From Pedobacter ginsengisoli (GTDB lineage Bacteria; Bacteroidota; Bacteroidia; Sphingobacteriales; Sphingobacteriaceae), in contig NZ_CP024091.1 in the NCBI RefSeq assembly GCF_002736205.1, positions 2,663,555-2,727,554 of the forward strand: DNA of 64,000 nt. Reading direction: 5' to 3'. The stretch's first letter is position 1, and every line of letters begins with the position of its first letter. A program made the translations under genes and the position numbers. Under the pieces are notes generated by a model. That model saw only the letters and a program-made list of their open reading frames with translations. It was not told the DNA's origin and did no database searches. Positions 44,062 through 53,014 of this stretch are shown piece by piece.

Positions 44062-44100
44062 AAGGTCCCTGCTTCTTCATTGAAACAGGGGCTTTATATT
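44062..44100. terminator. Weak hairpin between asnS and the GltB-like gene
   Basis: A 10-bp stem with two wobbles (44062-44071 with 44086-44095) and a 14-nt loop is followed by ATATTTAATTT. It lies between convergent stops. Confidence 0.55.
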
Positions 44101-44104
44101 TAAT

Positions 44105-45769
44105 TTACCTATTCAGGTTCTGATTCAAATCATCGGCAAACGAATTTGCATGAGTGTAATCAACCAAAGAAACTTTATAATCGGAAGGCACAAAGCTTGT
44201 AGACACACTTAATGCCATCCCCAGCTCAAACCGTAAAGGATAAGGCGATTTTAATAAACTCCCTTCAGGAATATATGGGAAACTTTCCATATACGATTGC
44301 ATTACGTTCGGTGCAGTACGCCTGTTGATATATGCTCTTGTTAATTGATAAGGATGATGCAGCCCCGCGGCGCCTAATAATTCTACTGCACTCGCTACAG
44401 TAAGTTTATGGAAATTATAAACCCTTACCGTTTTATCCTCTACTACAAGTCCCTTCATTAAACTTGGATCTTGTGTTGCTACACCTGTAGGGCACGTATT
44501 ACTATTACATTCCAGGGCTTGTATACAACCAAGGGCAAACATCATCCCTCTGGCTGAATTACAAAGGTCGGCTCCAAGTGCAATGTTCTTTACCAAATCA
44601 AATCCTGAAGCCACTTTACCCGAAGCAATAATTTTAATGTGCTTTTTCAGGTTAAACCCTACAAGAACATCATAAACAAAAGCAACAGCCTCCCTTAATG
44701 GCATACCCACAGCATTAGAAAACTCCTGAGGTGAAGCACCGGTACCTCCCTCGCCCCCATCAACAGTAATAAAATCTACATAACTGCCAGTTTCGACCAT
44801 GGCTTTACATATTGAAAAAAACTCACTTCTTCGTCCTATACAAAGCTTAATACCGATAGGCTTTCCGCCCGAAAGCTCTCTTAACTTCTTTACAAAACCA
44901 ATTAATTCCAAGGGGGTTTTAAAAGCAGCATGAGCCGGAGGCGAAATCACATCAAAGCCTTCTTTTACCAGCCTTATCTTGGCTATTTCGGGTGTAACCT
45001 TTTTGGCGGGCAATATACCTCCATGCCCGGGTTTAGCTCCTTGCGAAAGCTTAATTTCAATCATTTTTACCTGATCTGTACTTGCTCTCTCCGCAAAGGC
45101 CTCATAATTAAATGTACCATCATGATGACGGCAACCAAAATAACCTGTTCCAATTTGCCATATCAAATCTCCACCGGGATTAGCATGGTAATCACTAATA
45201 CCACCCTCACCCGTATTATGAGCAAAGTTACCCATCTTAGCACCACCATTTAATGCAAGAATTGCATTTTGACTTAATGAACCAAAACTCATTGCAGATA
45301 TATTATAAATACTTGCAGAATACGGCTTTAAACATTCAGGACCGCCAACCAATACCCTTGGATCCTCATTAAGCTCAGTATGGCTGATTGCAGAAATACT
45401 ATGACTTAACCATTCATACCCATTCTCATATACATCTAACTGGGTACCAAATGGAATGGTATCATTTTCTCTTTTTGCACGCTGATAAATTAAAGAGCGG
45501 CTTAATCTGCTAAAAGGTTTACCATTGGTATCACTTTCAACAAAATACTGATAAACTTTAGGCCTCAAATCTTCCATAAAGTACCTTAATCTACCTACTA
45601 CCGGATAGTTTCTTACTATACTGTGTTTTGGTTGATACAGATCATAAATACCAAGTAAAACAACCGGGCCGGTAAAAATAAACAACCACCATAAAGGTGG
45701 ATAAGTAAGGCCCAACATTACAGTAAGTGCTACCAAAAACGCCGCAATTGCGATAAATGCTTTTCTCAT
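44105..45769 (-). CDS. FMN-binding glutamate synthase family protein (GltB central-domain-like)
   Basis: The 554-residue protein begins with two membrane helices (KAFIAIAAFLVALTVMLG, WWLFIFTGPVVLLGIYDL), followed by the FMN/glutamate-synthase alpha/beta barrel. Seen are FGTQLDVYENGYEWL, SAMSFGSLSQNAILALNGGAK, NTGEGGISDYH, GHGGILPAKKV, DFITVDGGEGGTGASPQEF and CNSNTCPTGVATQDP, with Cys residues in the cluster-binding position. It lacks the amidotransferase and beta subunits, so it is an archaeal-type or stand-alone form, not a complete GOGAT. The ATG at 45769 is preferred over 45805. It is divergent from the YrdC-family gene. Confidence 0.9.
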   Translation of the reverse strand: MRKAFIAIAAFLVALTVMLGLTYPPLWWLFIFTGPVVLLGIYDLYQPKHSIVRNYPVVGRLRYFMEDLRPKVYQYFVESDTNGKPFSRLSRSLIYQRAKRENDTIPFGTQLDVYENGYEWLSHSISAISHTELNEDPRVLVGGPECLKPYSASIYNISAMSFGSLSQNAILALNGGAKMGNFAHNTGEGGISDYHANPGGDLIWQIGTGYFGCRHHDGTFNYEAFAERASTDQVKMIEIKLSQGAKPGHGGILPAKKVTPEIAKIRLVKEGFDVISPPAHAAFKTPLELIGFVKKLRELSGGKPIGIKLCIGRRSEFFSICKAMVETGSYVDFITVDGGEGGTGASPQEFSNAVGMPLREAVAFVYDVLVGFNLKKHIKIIASGKVASGFDLVKNIALGADLCNSARGMMFALGCIQALECNSNTCPTGVATQDPSLMKGLVVEDKTVRVYNFHKLTVASAVELLGAAGLHHPYQLTRAYINRRTAPNVMQSYMESFPYIPEGSLLKSPYPLRFELGMALSVSTSFVPSDYKVSLVDYTHANSFADDLNQNLNR

Positions 45770-45845
45770 ATTCCTTAATTTAATAAAAACATGCCAATAG
45801 AACAATTATAATCTGATTTCGGATCAAGATTTTGTAAATTTACAT

Positions 45846-46466
45846 ATGCTTATTAAAATCTACCCAGAAAATCCAAATCCCAAGGCAATTGAGCAAGTTG
45901 TTGAAGTATTGAAAAAGGGAGGAATAATCATCTATCCAACCGACACCGTTTATGGGATGGGTTGTGACATTGGTAATCATAAAGCAATTGAAAAAATCTG
46001 TAGGCTGAGGGGCATTAAACCTGAAAAAGCCAACTTCTCTTTTATCTGCTCGGACTTAAGACATATTTCTGATTACATAAAACCAATTGATACTACAACC
46101 TTTAGGGTACTGAAAAAGGCATTACCTGGTCCATTTACATTTATCTTAAATGCGAACAGCAATGTACCGAAGCTATTGAGTTCTAATAAAAAAACTGTTG
46201 GTATAAGGGTACCTGACAATGACATTGCAAGAGAAATTGTATTACAACTTGGCAATCCAATCCTCTCTACTTCTATACATGACGATGATGAGGTAGTAGA
46301 GTATTCAACAGATCCTGAACTGATCCATGAAAAGTATGAAGATACTGTGGATATTGTAATTGATGGTGGATATGGAGACAATGAGCCATCTACAGTTGTA
46401 GATTGTACATTGGGAGATTTTGAAATTATCCGTCAAGGAAAAGGAAACTTGGAAAACTATCTGTAA
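45846..46466 (+). CDS. Sua5/YciO/YrdC family protein (threonylcarbamoyl-AMP synthase-like)
   Basis: The 206-residue protein has a YrdC fold: [73 protein letters not shown] and [12 protein letters not shown]. TsaC/Sua5 enzymes make the threonylcarbamoyl donor for tRNA t6A. The sequence is nearer the YciO branch, whose role is less certain, so no symbol is given. A near-consensus -7 box TAAATTTA ends 3 nt before the ATG. nhaA starts directly after its stop codon, so the two are co-transcribed. Confidence 0.88.
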   Translation: MLIKIYPENPNPKAIEQVVEVLKKGGIIIYPTDTVYGMGCDIGNHKAIEKICRLRGIKPEKANFSFICSDLRHISDYIKPIDTTTFRVLKKALPGPFTFILNANSNVPKLLSSNKKTVGIRVPDNDIAREIVLQLGNPILSTSIHDDDEVVEYSTDPELIHEKYEDTVDIVIDGGYGDNEPSTVVDCTLGDFEIIRQGKGNLENYL

Positions 46467-47648
46467 ATGACGAAAATAATAAACCTACAAGCATTTAAGG
46501 ACTTTTTGCGTTCAGGCCAAATCGGCGGTGTACTGTTAATGATTTGTGTTGTAATTTCGCTAATTATTGCAAATTCAAACCACAAAGACAATTTTTCTGA
46601 ATTATTATTAACGGACTTAGGCTTTACGCTTGGCTCTATTTCTTATTCTCTTTCGGTTTCTGCCTGGATAAATGATGCACTCATGGCTATATTTTTTCTT
46701 TTGGTAGGATTAGAGATAAAAAGAGAATTGGTAGAAGGTGAATTATCATCTGTAAAAAGTGCTTCGTTACCTGTGGTTGCAGCACTTGGAGGCATGTTGA
46801 TACCTGCATTTATTTATTTTATTTTAAATAAGAATACGGATACTGCATCGGGCTGGGGAATTCCAATGGCTACAGACATTGCCTTTGCATTAGCCATTAT
46901 CTCTATGCTAGGGAAAAGTATACCTGCTTCATTAAAAATATTTCTTGCTGCCCTAGCCATTGTTGATGACCTTGGAGCTATACTGGTTATTGCTATTTTT
47001 TACACAAATGAGGTGCATCTGGATTATCTATTGATGGCGGGCGGAGTACTTGCGTTGTTACTTGTATTTAACTTTTTCAAAATCAAACAACTTTACTTTT
47101 ACCTTATCCCTGGCATCTTTTTATGGTACTTTATCCACCATTCCGGCATACATGCAACAATTGCAGGTGTATTACTTGCACTTACCATACCATGCAATTC
47201 GAATAACATCGAATCGCCTTTAGAAAAGCTTGAACATTTATTAAACGGCCCGGTAAATTATTTTATAATGCCAATATTTGCGTTGGCAAATACCAATATT
47301 ACCTTTCAAAAAGAAATGCTTGGAGGCCTGGTATCTCCATTAGGACTTGGAATTATAACTGGGCTGTTTGCGGGCAAAACAATAGGTGTAGCTTTATTCT
47401 CATGGATAGCGGTAAAACTTAAGCTAGGTACACTTCCTTCTGAATCAGGGTGGAAACACATTATTGGCTTAGGTATGCTTGCAGGTATAGGGTTTACAAT
47501 GTCTATTTTTATTTCCCTATTGTCTTTTAGCGACGAAATGCATGTAACCGAAGCAAAATTTGCTATTCTTTGTGCTTCGGTTATTGCAGGTTTAGCAGGC
47601 TTTATTTTTCTAAAATCTATTAAAGAAAAAGCACCTGTTAAGGTTTAA
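46467..47648 (+). CDS. nhaA: Na+/H+ antiporter NhaA
   Basis: The 393-residue, 12-helix antiporter exchanges Na+ for H+ at the inner membrane. Typical features are LLVGLEIKRELVEGELSS, GWGIPMATDIAFALAIISMLGK, and the paired Asp of the ion site in LAALAIVDDLGAILVIAIFY. GKTIGVALFSWIAVKL and a C-terminal GIGFTMSIFISLLSF complete it. It begins immediately after the YrdC-family stop and its end overlaps the convergent trpA gene by 11 bp, so no room is left for a terminator. Confidence 0.97.
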   Translation: MTKIINLQAFKDFLRSGQIGGVLLMICVVISLIIANSNHKDNFSELLLTDLGFTLGSISYSLSVSAWINDALMAIFFLLVGLEIKRELVEGELSSVKSASLPVVAALGGMLIPAFIYFILNKNTDTASGWGIPMATDIAFALAIISMLGKSIPASLKIFLAALAIVDDLGAILVIAIFYTNEVHLDYLLMAGGVLALLLVFNFFKIKQLYFYLIPGIFLWYFIHHSGIHATIAGVLLALTIPCNSNNIESPLEKLEHLLNGPVNYFIMPIFALANTNITFQKEMLGGLVSPLGLGIITGLFAGKTIGVALFSWIAVKLKLGTLPSESGWKHIIGLGMLAGIGFTMSIFISLLSFSDEMHVTEAKFAILCASVIAGLAGFIFLKSIKEKAPVKV

Positions 47649-48405
47649 ATTCTTTCATGAATTGTTTGACACTGCCCTGAACATCATCTGCAGACAAACT
47701 TTTAACGAATGCGGTACCTATAATTGCTCCATTTGCATATTTGCAAGCTTTATCAAAGGTTTCTTTACTACTGATCCCAAAACCTATCATAGTTGGGTTT
47801 TGAAGTTTTAGGGAAGCAATTCTTGAAAAATATGCTTCGGTAGTATCAGATACCTGTAGATTCTTACCTGTAGTTGCTGAAGATGACAACAAGTAGATAA
47901 AACCATTGCTTAAGTTATCTATTTTACGGATCCTCTCTTCAGAAGTTTGAGGGGTAACCAGAAAAATATTGCTTAAACCATATTTAGCAAAAACAGGTTC
48001 ATAAAGCTCTTCGTGCTCAACCATCGGTAAATCTGGAACTATACACCCATCAACACCCACTTCTGCACAAGCTTTGCAAAAATTTTCGACGCCAAATTGA
48101 AGCATTGGATTAACGTAGCCCATTAGTAAAACGGGAATGCTTACTTTTTTTCGTAGGTCTTTAAGCTGCTCAAATAACAATTTTAAATCCATACCATTAT
48201 CAAGCGCCTGTTTACTGCTTGCCTGTATTACCGGTCCATCAGCAACAGGATCAGAATAAGGGAAGCCTATTTCCAATAAGTCTGCACCCGAACGTTCTAA
48301 CTCTTCAGCAATTGCAACTGTGTCTCCCAAATTAGGATAACCGGCTGTATAATAAATTGATAATATATCTTTCTTTTCCTGAAATAACTTCTTAATTCTA
48401 TTCAT
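47638..48405 (-). CDS. trpA: Tryptophan synthase alpha chain
   Basis: The TIM-barrel subunit cleaves indole-3-glycerol phosphate to indole. Catalytic Glu is in DLLEIGFPYSDPVADGPVIQ and catalytic Asp in GCIVPDLPMVE. Phosphate-binding loops are LLSSSATTGKN and GFGISSKETF. The start at 48405 (MNRIKKLFQEKKDILSIYYTAGYP) is the usual family start and leaves 4 bp after trpB; the frame opens at 48420. It is the last gene of the trpDFBA operon, overlapping the convergent nhaA end. Confidence 0.96.
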   Translation of the reverse strand: MNRIKKLFQEKKDILSIYYTAGYPNLGDTVAIAEELERSGADLLEIGFPYSDPVADGPVIQASSKQALDNGMDLKLLFEQLKDLRKKVSIPVLLMGYVNPMLQFGVENFCKACAEVGVDGCIVPDLPMVEHEELYEPVFAKYGLSNIFLVTPQTSEERIRKIDNLSNGFIYLLSSSATTGKNLQVSDTTEAYFSRIASLKLQNPTMIGFGISSKETFDKACKYANGAIIGTAFVKSLSADDVQGSVKQFMKEFKP

Positions 48406-48409
48406 TTGT

Positions 48410-49591
48410 TTATAATCCAAAATATTTCATGTAAGTATCCATATCCTTGTCGCCGCGACCCGACAAACAAACCACCACATTCTCTCCTCCTTTAAAATTC
48501 ATTTTTTCTAAATAAGCCAATGCATGGGCACTCTCTATGGCAGGAATAATCCCTTCCATTTGAGTAAGCAGCAAGCCTGCCTGTAAAGATTCATCATCGG
48601 TTATTGAAACGTACTTACCGCGACCAGTTTTAAATAAGTGTGCATGCTGAGGGCCGATTCCAGGATAATCCAAACCTGCCGACACCGAGTGCGGCTCAAC
48701 AACCTGACCATCTTCAGTTTGCATTAAAATGCTTCTGCTGCCATGCAATACACCCTCTTTACCCAAAGCGGTTGTAGCTGCAGAAAAGCCACTATCCACT
48801 CCTTTACCAGCTGCTTCTATAGCTACCAGTTTTACCTTTTCATCATCAATAAAATGATAAAACATTCCCATAGCATTACTACCACCGCCAACACAAGCCA
48901 ATACATAATCAGGCTGGTCGTTACCGGTTTGTTCTATCAGTTGTTTTTTAGTCTCTTCTGAAATGATTGATTGAAAAAGAGCTACCATATCTGGGTAAGG
49001 ATGAGGACCTACAACAGAGCCAATAATATAATGCGTATCTACAGGATTATTTATCCAATCACGCATAGCCTCATTTGTAGCATCTTTTAAGGTTTTGCTT
49101 CCAGAAGTAGCCGACACAACCGTAGCGCCAAGCATTTTCATTCTGGCAACGTTAGGAGCCTGACGTTGAATATCAATCTCACCCATATACACTACACATT
49201 CAAGTCCGCGTAATGCACATACAGTTGCCGTAGCCACGCCGTGCTGGCCGGCACCAGTTTCGGCAATAATACGTTTCTTACCTAAACGTTCTGCAAGCAA
49301 TATTTGCCCAATAGTATTGTTAATTTTATGTGCACCGGTATGATTCAGGTCCTCTCGTTTCAGAAAGATATTGGCATTGTATTTTTTCGATAAGCGTTTA
49401 GCAAGATACAATGGTGAAGGCCTGCCAACATAATCTTTAAGCAGCTGATGAAATTCTTTTTGAAAGCTTTCATCCTCAATAATTTTAAGGTAATTCTGTC
49501 GCAATTCTTCTACATTAGGATATAGCATTTCCGGAATATAAGCTCCGCCAAAATCTCCGTAGTATCCTTTTTCATTTACAAAGTAGTTCAT
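48410..49591 (-). CDS. trpB: Tryptophan synthase beta chain
   Basis: The 393-residue PLP enzyme condenses indole with serine to make tryptophan. The PLP lysine is in [15 protein letters not shown], with [17 protein letters not shown] and the glycine-rich phosphate loop [12 protein letters not shown]. The C-terminal [22 protein letters not shown] is typical. The ATG at 49591 ([22 protein letters not shown]) is preferred over the frame start at 49621, which would sit 3 bp after trpF. Both chains are encoded side by side, as the alpha2-beta2 complex needs. Confidence 0.96.
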   Translation of the reverse strand: MNYFVNEKGYYGDFGGAYIPEMLYPNVEELRQNYLKIIEDESFQKEFHQLLKDYVGRPSPLYLAKRLSKKYNANIFLKREDLNHTGAHKINNTIGQILLAERLGKKRIIAETGAGQHGVATATVCALRGLECVVYMGEIDIQRQAPNVARMKMLGATVVSATSGSKTLKDATNEAMRDWINNPVDTHYIIGSVVGPHPYPDMVALFQSIISEETKKQLIEQTGNDQPDYVLACVGGGSNAMGMFYHFIDDEKVKLVAIEAAGKGVDSGFSAATTALGKEGVLHGSRSILMQTEDGQVVEPHSVSAGLDYPGIGPQHAHLFKTGRGKYVSITDDESLQAGLLLTQMEGIIPAIESAHALAYLEKMNFKGGENVVVCLSGRGDKDMDTYMKYFGL

Positions 49592-49624
49592 AATCTTGTT
49601 CTTAAATCCTTTATTGAGCATAGC

Positions 49625-50254
49625 TCAGTAGGACAACATATTTTTAAAGTCAATCAATTTATCTATATCCTTTAGGCCTGGCTCCAGTTCAAACTTACTG
49701 TTAACGTCTACTGCATAAAAACGCTCATCCTTTATTCGGTTTATTTCATCAATACTTTCCAGATCAATTCCCCCACTTAAAAAGTAAGGTTTATCTAAAC
49801 TGTATTTTTTAAGTAAATCCCAGTTAAATACTCTTCCGGAACCTCCATGATCGGGAGTTTTAGTATCAAATAAAAAATAATCTACAGAGTTTGAATATGC
49901 ATCCAGCTGATCAAAATCAAATTGATCATCAATTCCAAATGCCTTTATTACCTCTATATCAATCAAAGCTTTCAGCTCTCTGGCATAACTTGCAGGTTCG
50001 TCTCCATGTAATTGAACAGCGTGCAATCCATATTCCAATACCCGCTCTACAACTGTTCTAAGTTCCTCATTTACAAAAACACCTGTTCTTTTGATATTTG
50101 ATGGAAGATCTTTAACAAACTGAGCTGAAAGATCTGCTACATATCTTTTTGAGCCTTTATAGAAAATAAATCCTATATAGTCAGGCTGTAGGTCGGCCAC
50201 CATTTCTATGTTTGATGGCACCTTCATTCCACATACTTTCAGTCTCTTGTCCAT
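49625..50254 (-). CDS. trpF: Phosphoribosylanthranilate isomerase
   Basis: The 209-residue TIM barrel converts PRA to CdRP. It has LKVCGMKVPSNIEMV with the catalytic Cys, PDYIGFIFYKGSKRYV, LHAVQLHGDEP, FLFDTKTPDHGGSGRVFNW with the catalytic Asp, and FLSGGIDLESI, AVDVNSKFELEPGLKD. The ATG overlaps the trpD stop by one base (TAATG), so translation is coupled. The trpC gene that would act on its product is not adjacent. Confidence 0.95.
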   Translation of the reverse strand: MDKRLKVCGMKVPSNIEMVADLQPDYIGFIFYKGSKRYVADLSAQFVKDLPSNIKRTGVFVNEELRTVVERVLEYGLHAVQLHGDEPASYARELKALIDIEVIKAFGIDDQFDFDQLDAYSNSVDYFLFDTKTPDHGGSGRVFNWDLLKKYSLDKPYFLSGGIDLESIDEINRIKDERFYAVDVNSKFELEPGLKDIDKLIDFKNMLSY

Positions 50255-51243
50255 TACCTTGATGTTAATTTGTTAAAACAATTCAAAGCATTCTTACTCA
50301 TTAAAGAAGCTTCTGCTTCATAAAAACAATCAGCAAAAGATTTGGTGTTATCAATTGTTTGAATAGCAAGCGCAGCATTACAAATTACAACATTACGCTG
50401 AGCATCGGTACACTGGTCATTAAGTACATCCATAAAAATCTTTGCCGACGACTCAACAGTATCCCCTCCTTTTATCTCCTGTTCATCGATTTGCGTAAAA
50501 CCAAGATCTGCAACAGTTAACAATGATTCTCCTTTTTTACTAAAAGTTTTAAAATCGCAGGTAAGTGATACCTCATCAAAGCCATCTACTGCATGCAGTA
50601 TCGTGTAGTTTTTATCCGTATCCTGATATAAATAAGCATAAAGTCTGGCTAGCTCTAAACTAAACACGCCAACAATCTGATTTTTAGGTTGGGAAGGATT
50701 AACCATTGGCCCCAGCATGTTAAAGAAGGTTTTAACACCTAATTCCTTACGTATAGGAGCAACAATTTTCATTGCAGGGTTAAATAGTGGAGCATGAATA
50801 AAACATATCCCTGCCTCATCTAAACTACGTTTTAAAGTATCCTGATCATTTGTAAAAGTATAACCAAGATACTCCATAACATTTGAAGAACCGCAGCCTG
50901 ATGACACACCATAATTACCATGCTTGGCAACTTTATGACCTGCACCTGCAACAACGAAAGAAGCAAGGGTAGAAATATTGAAGGTATCTTTACCATCCCC
51001 CCCTGTTCCACAAAGATCAACAAGTTCAAAATCAGAAAAATCCAGTTTTACGCAAAGATCAAGCATTGCATCCCGAAAGCCCTGAAGCTCAGCAACGGTT
51101 ATATTCCTCATTCCGTAAGCAGTAATAAAAGCAGCTATTTGCGAGGTATTAAATTCGCCATGGGCAATAGAAGTAAGTATCCTTTGCGCTTCTGCTCTGC
51201 TAAAGGTTTTGTTTTCGAATAAGTGGTTAAGTATTTTCTTCAT
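50254..51243 (-). CDS. trpD: Anthranilate phosphoribosyltransferase
   Basis: The 329-residue enzyme joins anthranilate with PRPP. It has the PRPP-binding LVDLCGTGGDGKDTFNISTLASFVVAGAGHKVAKHGNYGVSSGCGSSNVMEYLGY, NPAMKIVAPIRKELGVKTFFNMLGPMVNPSQP and DGFDEVSLT. It is the first structural gene behind the trp leader and attenuator, 50 nt after the terminator stem. It overlaps trpF by one base. trpE and trpG are not in the window. Confidence 0.96.
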   Translation of the reverse strand: MKKILNHLFENKTFSRAEAQRILTSIAHGEFNTSQIAAFITAYGMRNITVAELQGFRDAMLDLCVKLDFSDFELVDLCGTGGDGKDTFNISTLASFVVAGAGHKVAKHGNYGVSSGCGSSNVMEYLGYTFTNDQDTLKRSLDEAGICFIHAPLFNPAMKIVAPIRKELGVKTFFNMLGPMVNPSQPKNQIVGVFSLELARLYAYLYQDTDKNYTILHAVDGFDEVSLTCDFKTFSKKGESLLTVADLGFTQIDEQEIKGGDTVESSAKIFMDVLNDQCTDAQRNVVICNAALAIQTIDNTKSFADCFYEAEASLMSKNALNCFNKLTSR

Positions 51244-51286
51244 GTTCTTTTCTTCTTAAAGAAGCTTTTTCAAAATGTCGTAAAAC

Positions 51287-51310
51287 AAAAAAGGTTGCCT
51301 TAAGCAACCC
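51287..51310 (-). terminator. trp attenuator terminator (3:4 hairpin)
   Basis: On the minus strand GGTTGC-TTAAG-GCAACC (51304-51309 with 51293-51298), extendable by wobble pairs, is followed by six T. It lies after the trp leader peptide and 44 nt before the trpD ATG. It competes with a 2:3 antiterminator pairing (51348-51354 with 51304-51310). Confidence 0.85.
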
Positions 51311-51347
51311 TCAAAATATTTTTATATAAAATAAAACGTTCAAAACG

Positions 51348-51378
51348 GGGTTACACTACGCTATTGCGTTGTGCCACC
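51348..51378 (-). promoter_or_regulatory. trp leader 1:2 helix and antiterminator segment
   Basis: On the minus strand, nucleotides from the second Trp codon (51378) to 51349 fold into a long helix with two mismatches and one wobble, with an AATA loop and a CACxACGC/GCGTxGTG core. Its distal arm GTAACCC (51348-51354) can instead pair with GGGTTGC (51304-51310) as an antiterminator. Ribosome stalling on the Trp codons would cover the first arm and favour the antiterminator. Confidence 0.8.
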
Positions 51379-51409
51379 ACCAGTTATTAAGTCCGTTTGT
51401 AAGTATCAT
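51356..51409 (-). CDS. trpL: trp operon leader peptide (attenuator peptide)
   Basis: A 17-codon frame on the minus strand runs from ATG 51407-51409 to TAG 51356-51358 and encodes MILTNGLNNWWWHNAIA. Three consecutive TGG codons (51374-51382) just before a foldable 1:2 segment, a 2:3 antiterminator and a 3:4 terminator are the hallmark of ribosome-mediated trp attenuation. When charged tRNA-Trp is scarce the ribosome stalls at WWW and trpDFBA is transcribed; otherwise the terminator forms. A TTTG-20-CATATTTG promoter ends 5 nt before the ATG, so the message would be nearly leaderless. It is too short for ordinary gene calling. Confidence 0.9.
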   Translation of the reverse strand: MILTNGLNNWWWHNAIA

Positions 51410-51414
51410 TAAAG

Positions 51415-51446
51415 CAAATATGGAATTGTTTTTGCAAAGCAGCAAA
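51415..51446 (-). promoter_or_regulatory. trp operon promoter candidate
   Basis: On the minus strand TTTG (51443-51446) is spaced 20 nt from CATATTTG (51415-51422), one mismatch from TAnnTTTG. Transcription should start within a few nt of the leader ATG at 51409. Confidence 0.6.
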
Positions 51447-51493
51447 TCTTTTATCAAAAAAAATAAAATTTATTACCTCTTTGCAAGAGTACT

Positions 51494-52309
51494 TTACTTA
51501 ATCAAGGCATTCTTTTCTTTAGTAAAATGATTAAAAACAAGTTTATCGGCCAGTGCGGGTAATAACTTATTAATCCATACAGTTAGTTTACCCTGCCCTG
51601 TCATAACTAAAGTTCGCTTTCTTGCCGCAATACCATCAACTATACGAGTGGCCACTTCTTCGGCTGTCATCATTTTACCCTCTTCCATACTTGTCTCTCC
51701 ATGCGAGGCGCCATCTTTAGCTAGTGCAGTAACCCTAATATTAGAAGCCGTAAAACCCGGACAAGCAACCATCACATGAACACCTGTTTTAAGCAATTCA
51801 GTTCGTAATGATTCCATAAAACCATTCATAGCAAACTTAGAGGCCGAATAACCCGTACGGCCAGGCAAACCACGATAACCAGCGATAGAGGACACACCAA
51901 TTATACTCCCTTTGGTTTTTAAGATTTCGGGAAGAGCATATTTGGTGCAATAAACTGTACCCCAGAAATTAACATCCATCAGGTTTTTTAATACAGACAG
52001 ATCCAGTTCATCAAATAACGCGCGCATAGATAAGCCTGCATTGTTGATTAATATATCTATCCTGCTAAAAGTAATCAAAGCTTGTTTAACAAGTACTTCA
52101 CATTCTTCTTCTTTGCTCACATCTGCTTGTACTGCAATAGCCCTTATGCCATACCTTGCCTCCAGATCGGCAGTAATTTCACAAAGCGTAACGTATTGTC
52201 TGGCACCAAGCACCAGGTTAGCACCTCGTCTTGCAAACTCTTCGGCACATGCTTTTCCAATACCAGATGATGCACCCGTAATTATGACTACTTTATTCTT
52301 AAAATCCAT
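51494..52309 (-). CDS. Short-chain dehydrogenase/reductase
   Basis: The 271-residue classical SDR has VIITGASSGIGKACAEEF (cofactor loop), ILINNAGLSMR, SIIGVSSIAGYRGLPG with the catalytic Ser, and GYSASKFAMNGF as YxxxK. A hydrophobic C-terminal helix (KLTVWINKLLPALADKLVFN) may touch the membrane. The substrate is unknown. It lies 5 bp downstream of recR on the same strand and is probably co-transcribed, though no functional link is known. The trp leader region is to its left. Confidence 0.88.
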   Translation of the reverse strand: MDFKNKVVIITGASSGIGKACAEEFARRGANLVLGARQYVTLCEITADLEARYGIRAIAVQADVSKEEECEVLVKQALITFSRIDILINNAGLSMRALFDELDLSVLKNLMDVNFWGTVYCTKYALPEILKTKGSIIGVSSIAGYRGLPGRTGYSASKFAMNGFMESLRTELLKTGVHVMVACPGFTASNIRVTALAKDGASHGETSMEEGKMMTAEEVATRIVDGIAARKRTLVMTGQGKLTVWINKLLPALADKLVFNHFTKEKNALIK

Positions 52310-52314
52310 TCTAA

Positions 52315-52932
52315 TTATTTAATTAATGAGTTTTCATAAGGCACCCTGGTAATGATAGACCTTCCCAGTGTAATCTCATCAGCATACTCCAGCTCTCCAC
52401 CAAAGGCAATCCCTCTGGCAATTGTAGTAATTGGTATTTGAAAATCTTTAAGCCGTTTATACAAATAAAAGAGTGTAGTATCGCCTTCCATGGTTGCACT
52501 AAGCGCAAGTATGATCTCTTTTACAGGAGTTGTAGCAACACGCTGCACAAGTGAATCGATGAAAAGATCAGATGGCCCTACCCCATCCATTGGAGATATA
52601 AGCCCTCCAAGCACATGATAAACACCGAAATACTGCGAAGTATTTTCTACCGCCATTACATCTCTGGTGTCTTCGACAACACAAATCACTTCCTTTTCAC
52701 GCTTGGGCGCTACACATATTTCACAGATATGACTATCAGAAATATTATGACAAACACTACAATGCTTAATTTCTTTTCTAAGCCTTACAATTGCATTTCC
52801 AAAATGCTCCACTTCCTCCTGCTCTTTATTCAATAAATGCAAAACCAACCTTAAAGCCGTCTTTTGTCCAACGCCAGGTAACTTCGAAAATTCATTAACA
52901 GCGTCCTCAAGCAATTTAGAAGAAAAGTTCAT
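52315..52932 (-). CDS. recR: Recombination mediator protein RecR
   Basis: The 205-residue DNA-repair protein works with RecF/RecO in loading RecA at gaps. It has the N-terminal helix-hairpin-helix [21 protein letters not shown] four-Cys zinc finger follows ([16 protein letters not shown]), then a Toprim domain with [32 protein letters not shown] and [16 protein letters not shown]. The C-terminal Walker-B-like [16 protein letters not shown] ends it. An exact TAnnTTTG box lies 4 nt before the ATG, so it may be leaderless. Confidence 0.97.
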   Translation of the reverse strand: MNFSSKLLEDAVNEFSKLPGVGQKTALRLVLHLLNKEQEEVEHFGNAIVRLRKEIKHCSVCHNISDSHICEICVAPKREKEVICVVEDTRDVMAVENTSQYFGVYHVLGGLISPMDGVGPSDLFIDSLVQRVATTPVKEIILALSATMEGDTTLFYLYKRLKDFQIPITTIARGIAFGGELEYADEITLGRSIITRVPYENSLIK

Positions 52933-52936
52933 TTTA

Positions 52937-52944
52937 CAAACTTA
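52937..52944 (-). promoter_or_regulatory. -7 promoter box abutting the recR start
   Basis: On the minus strand TAAGTTTG fits TAnnTTTG and ends 4 nt before the recR ATG (52932). No -33 TTG is evident. Confidence 0.5.
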
Positions 52945-53014
52945 GATATTTAATTTTTATAAGTAGAAACTCATGAGGGTTTCTTACATTTAGAATCTTA
53001 ACTAATCATAAAAA

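Noticed and set aside
50920..51222. 100-codon plus-strand frame opposite trpD
   Set aside because: Fully antisense to trpD, with no start signal.
51287..51310. Plain terminator of the upstream SDR gene
   Set aside because: The SDR gene ends at 51494, 184 bp away, with the trp promoter and leader peptide in between; the hairpin position and competing pairings fit an attenuator better.
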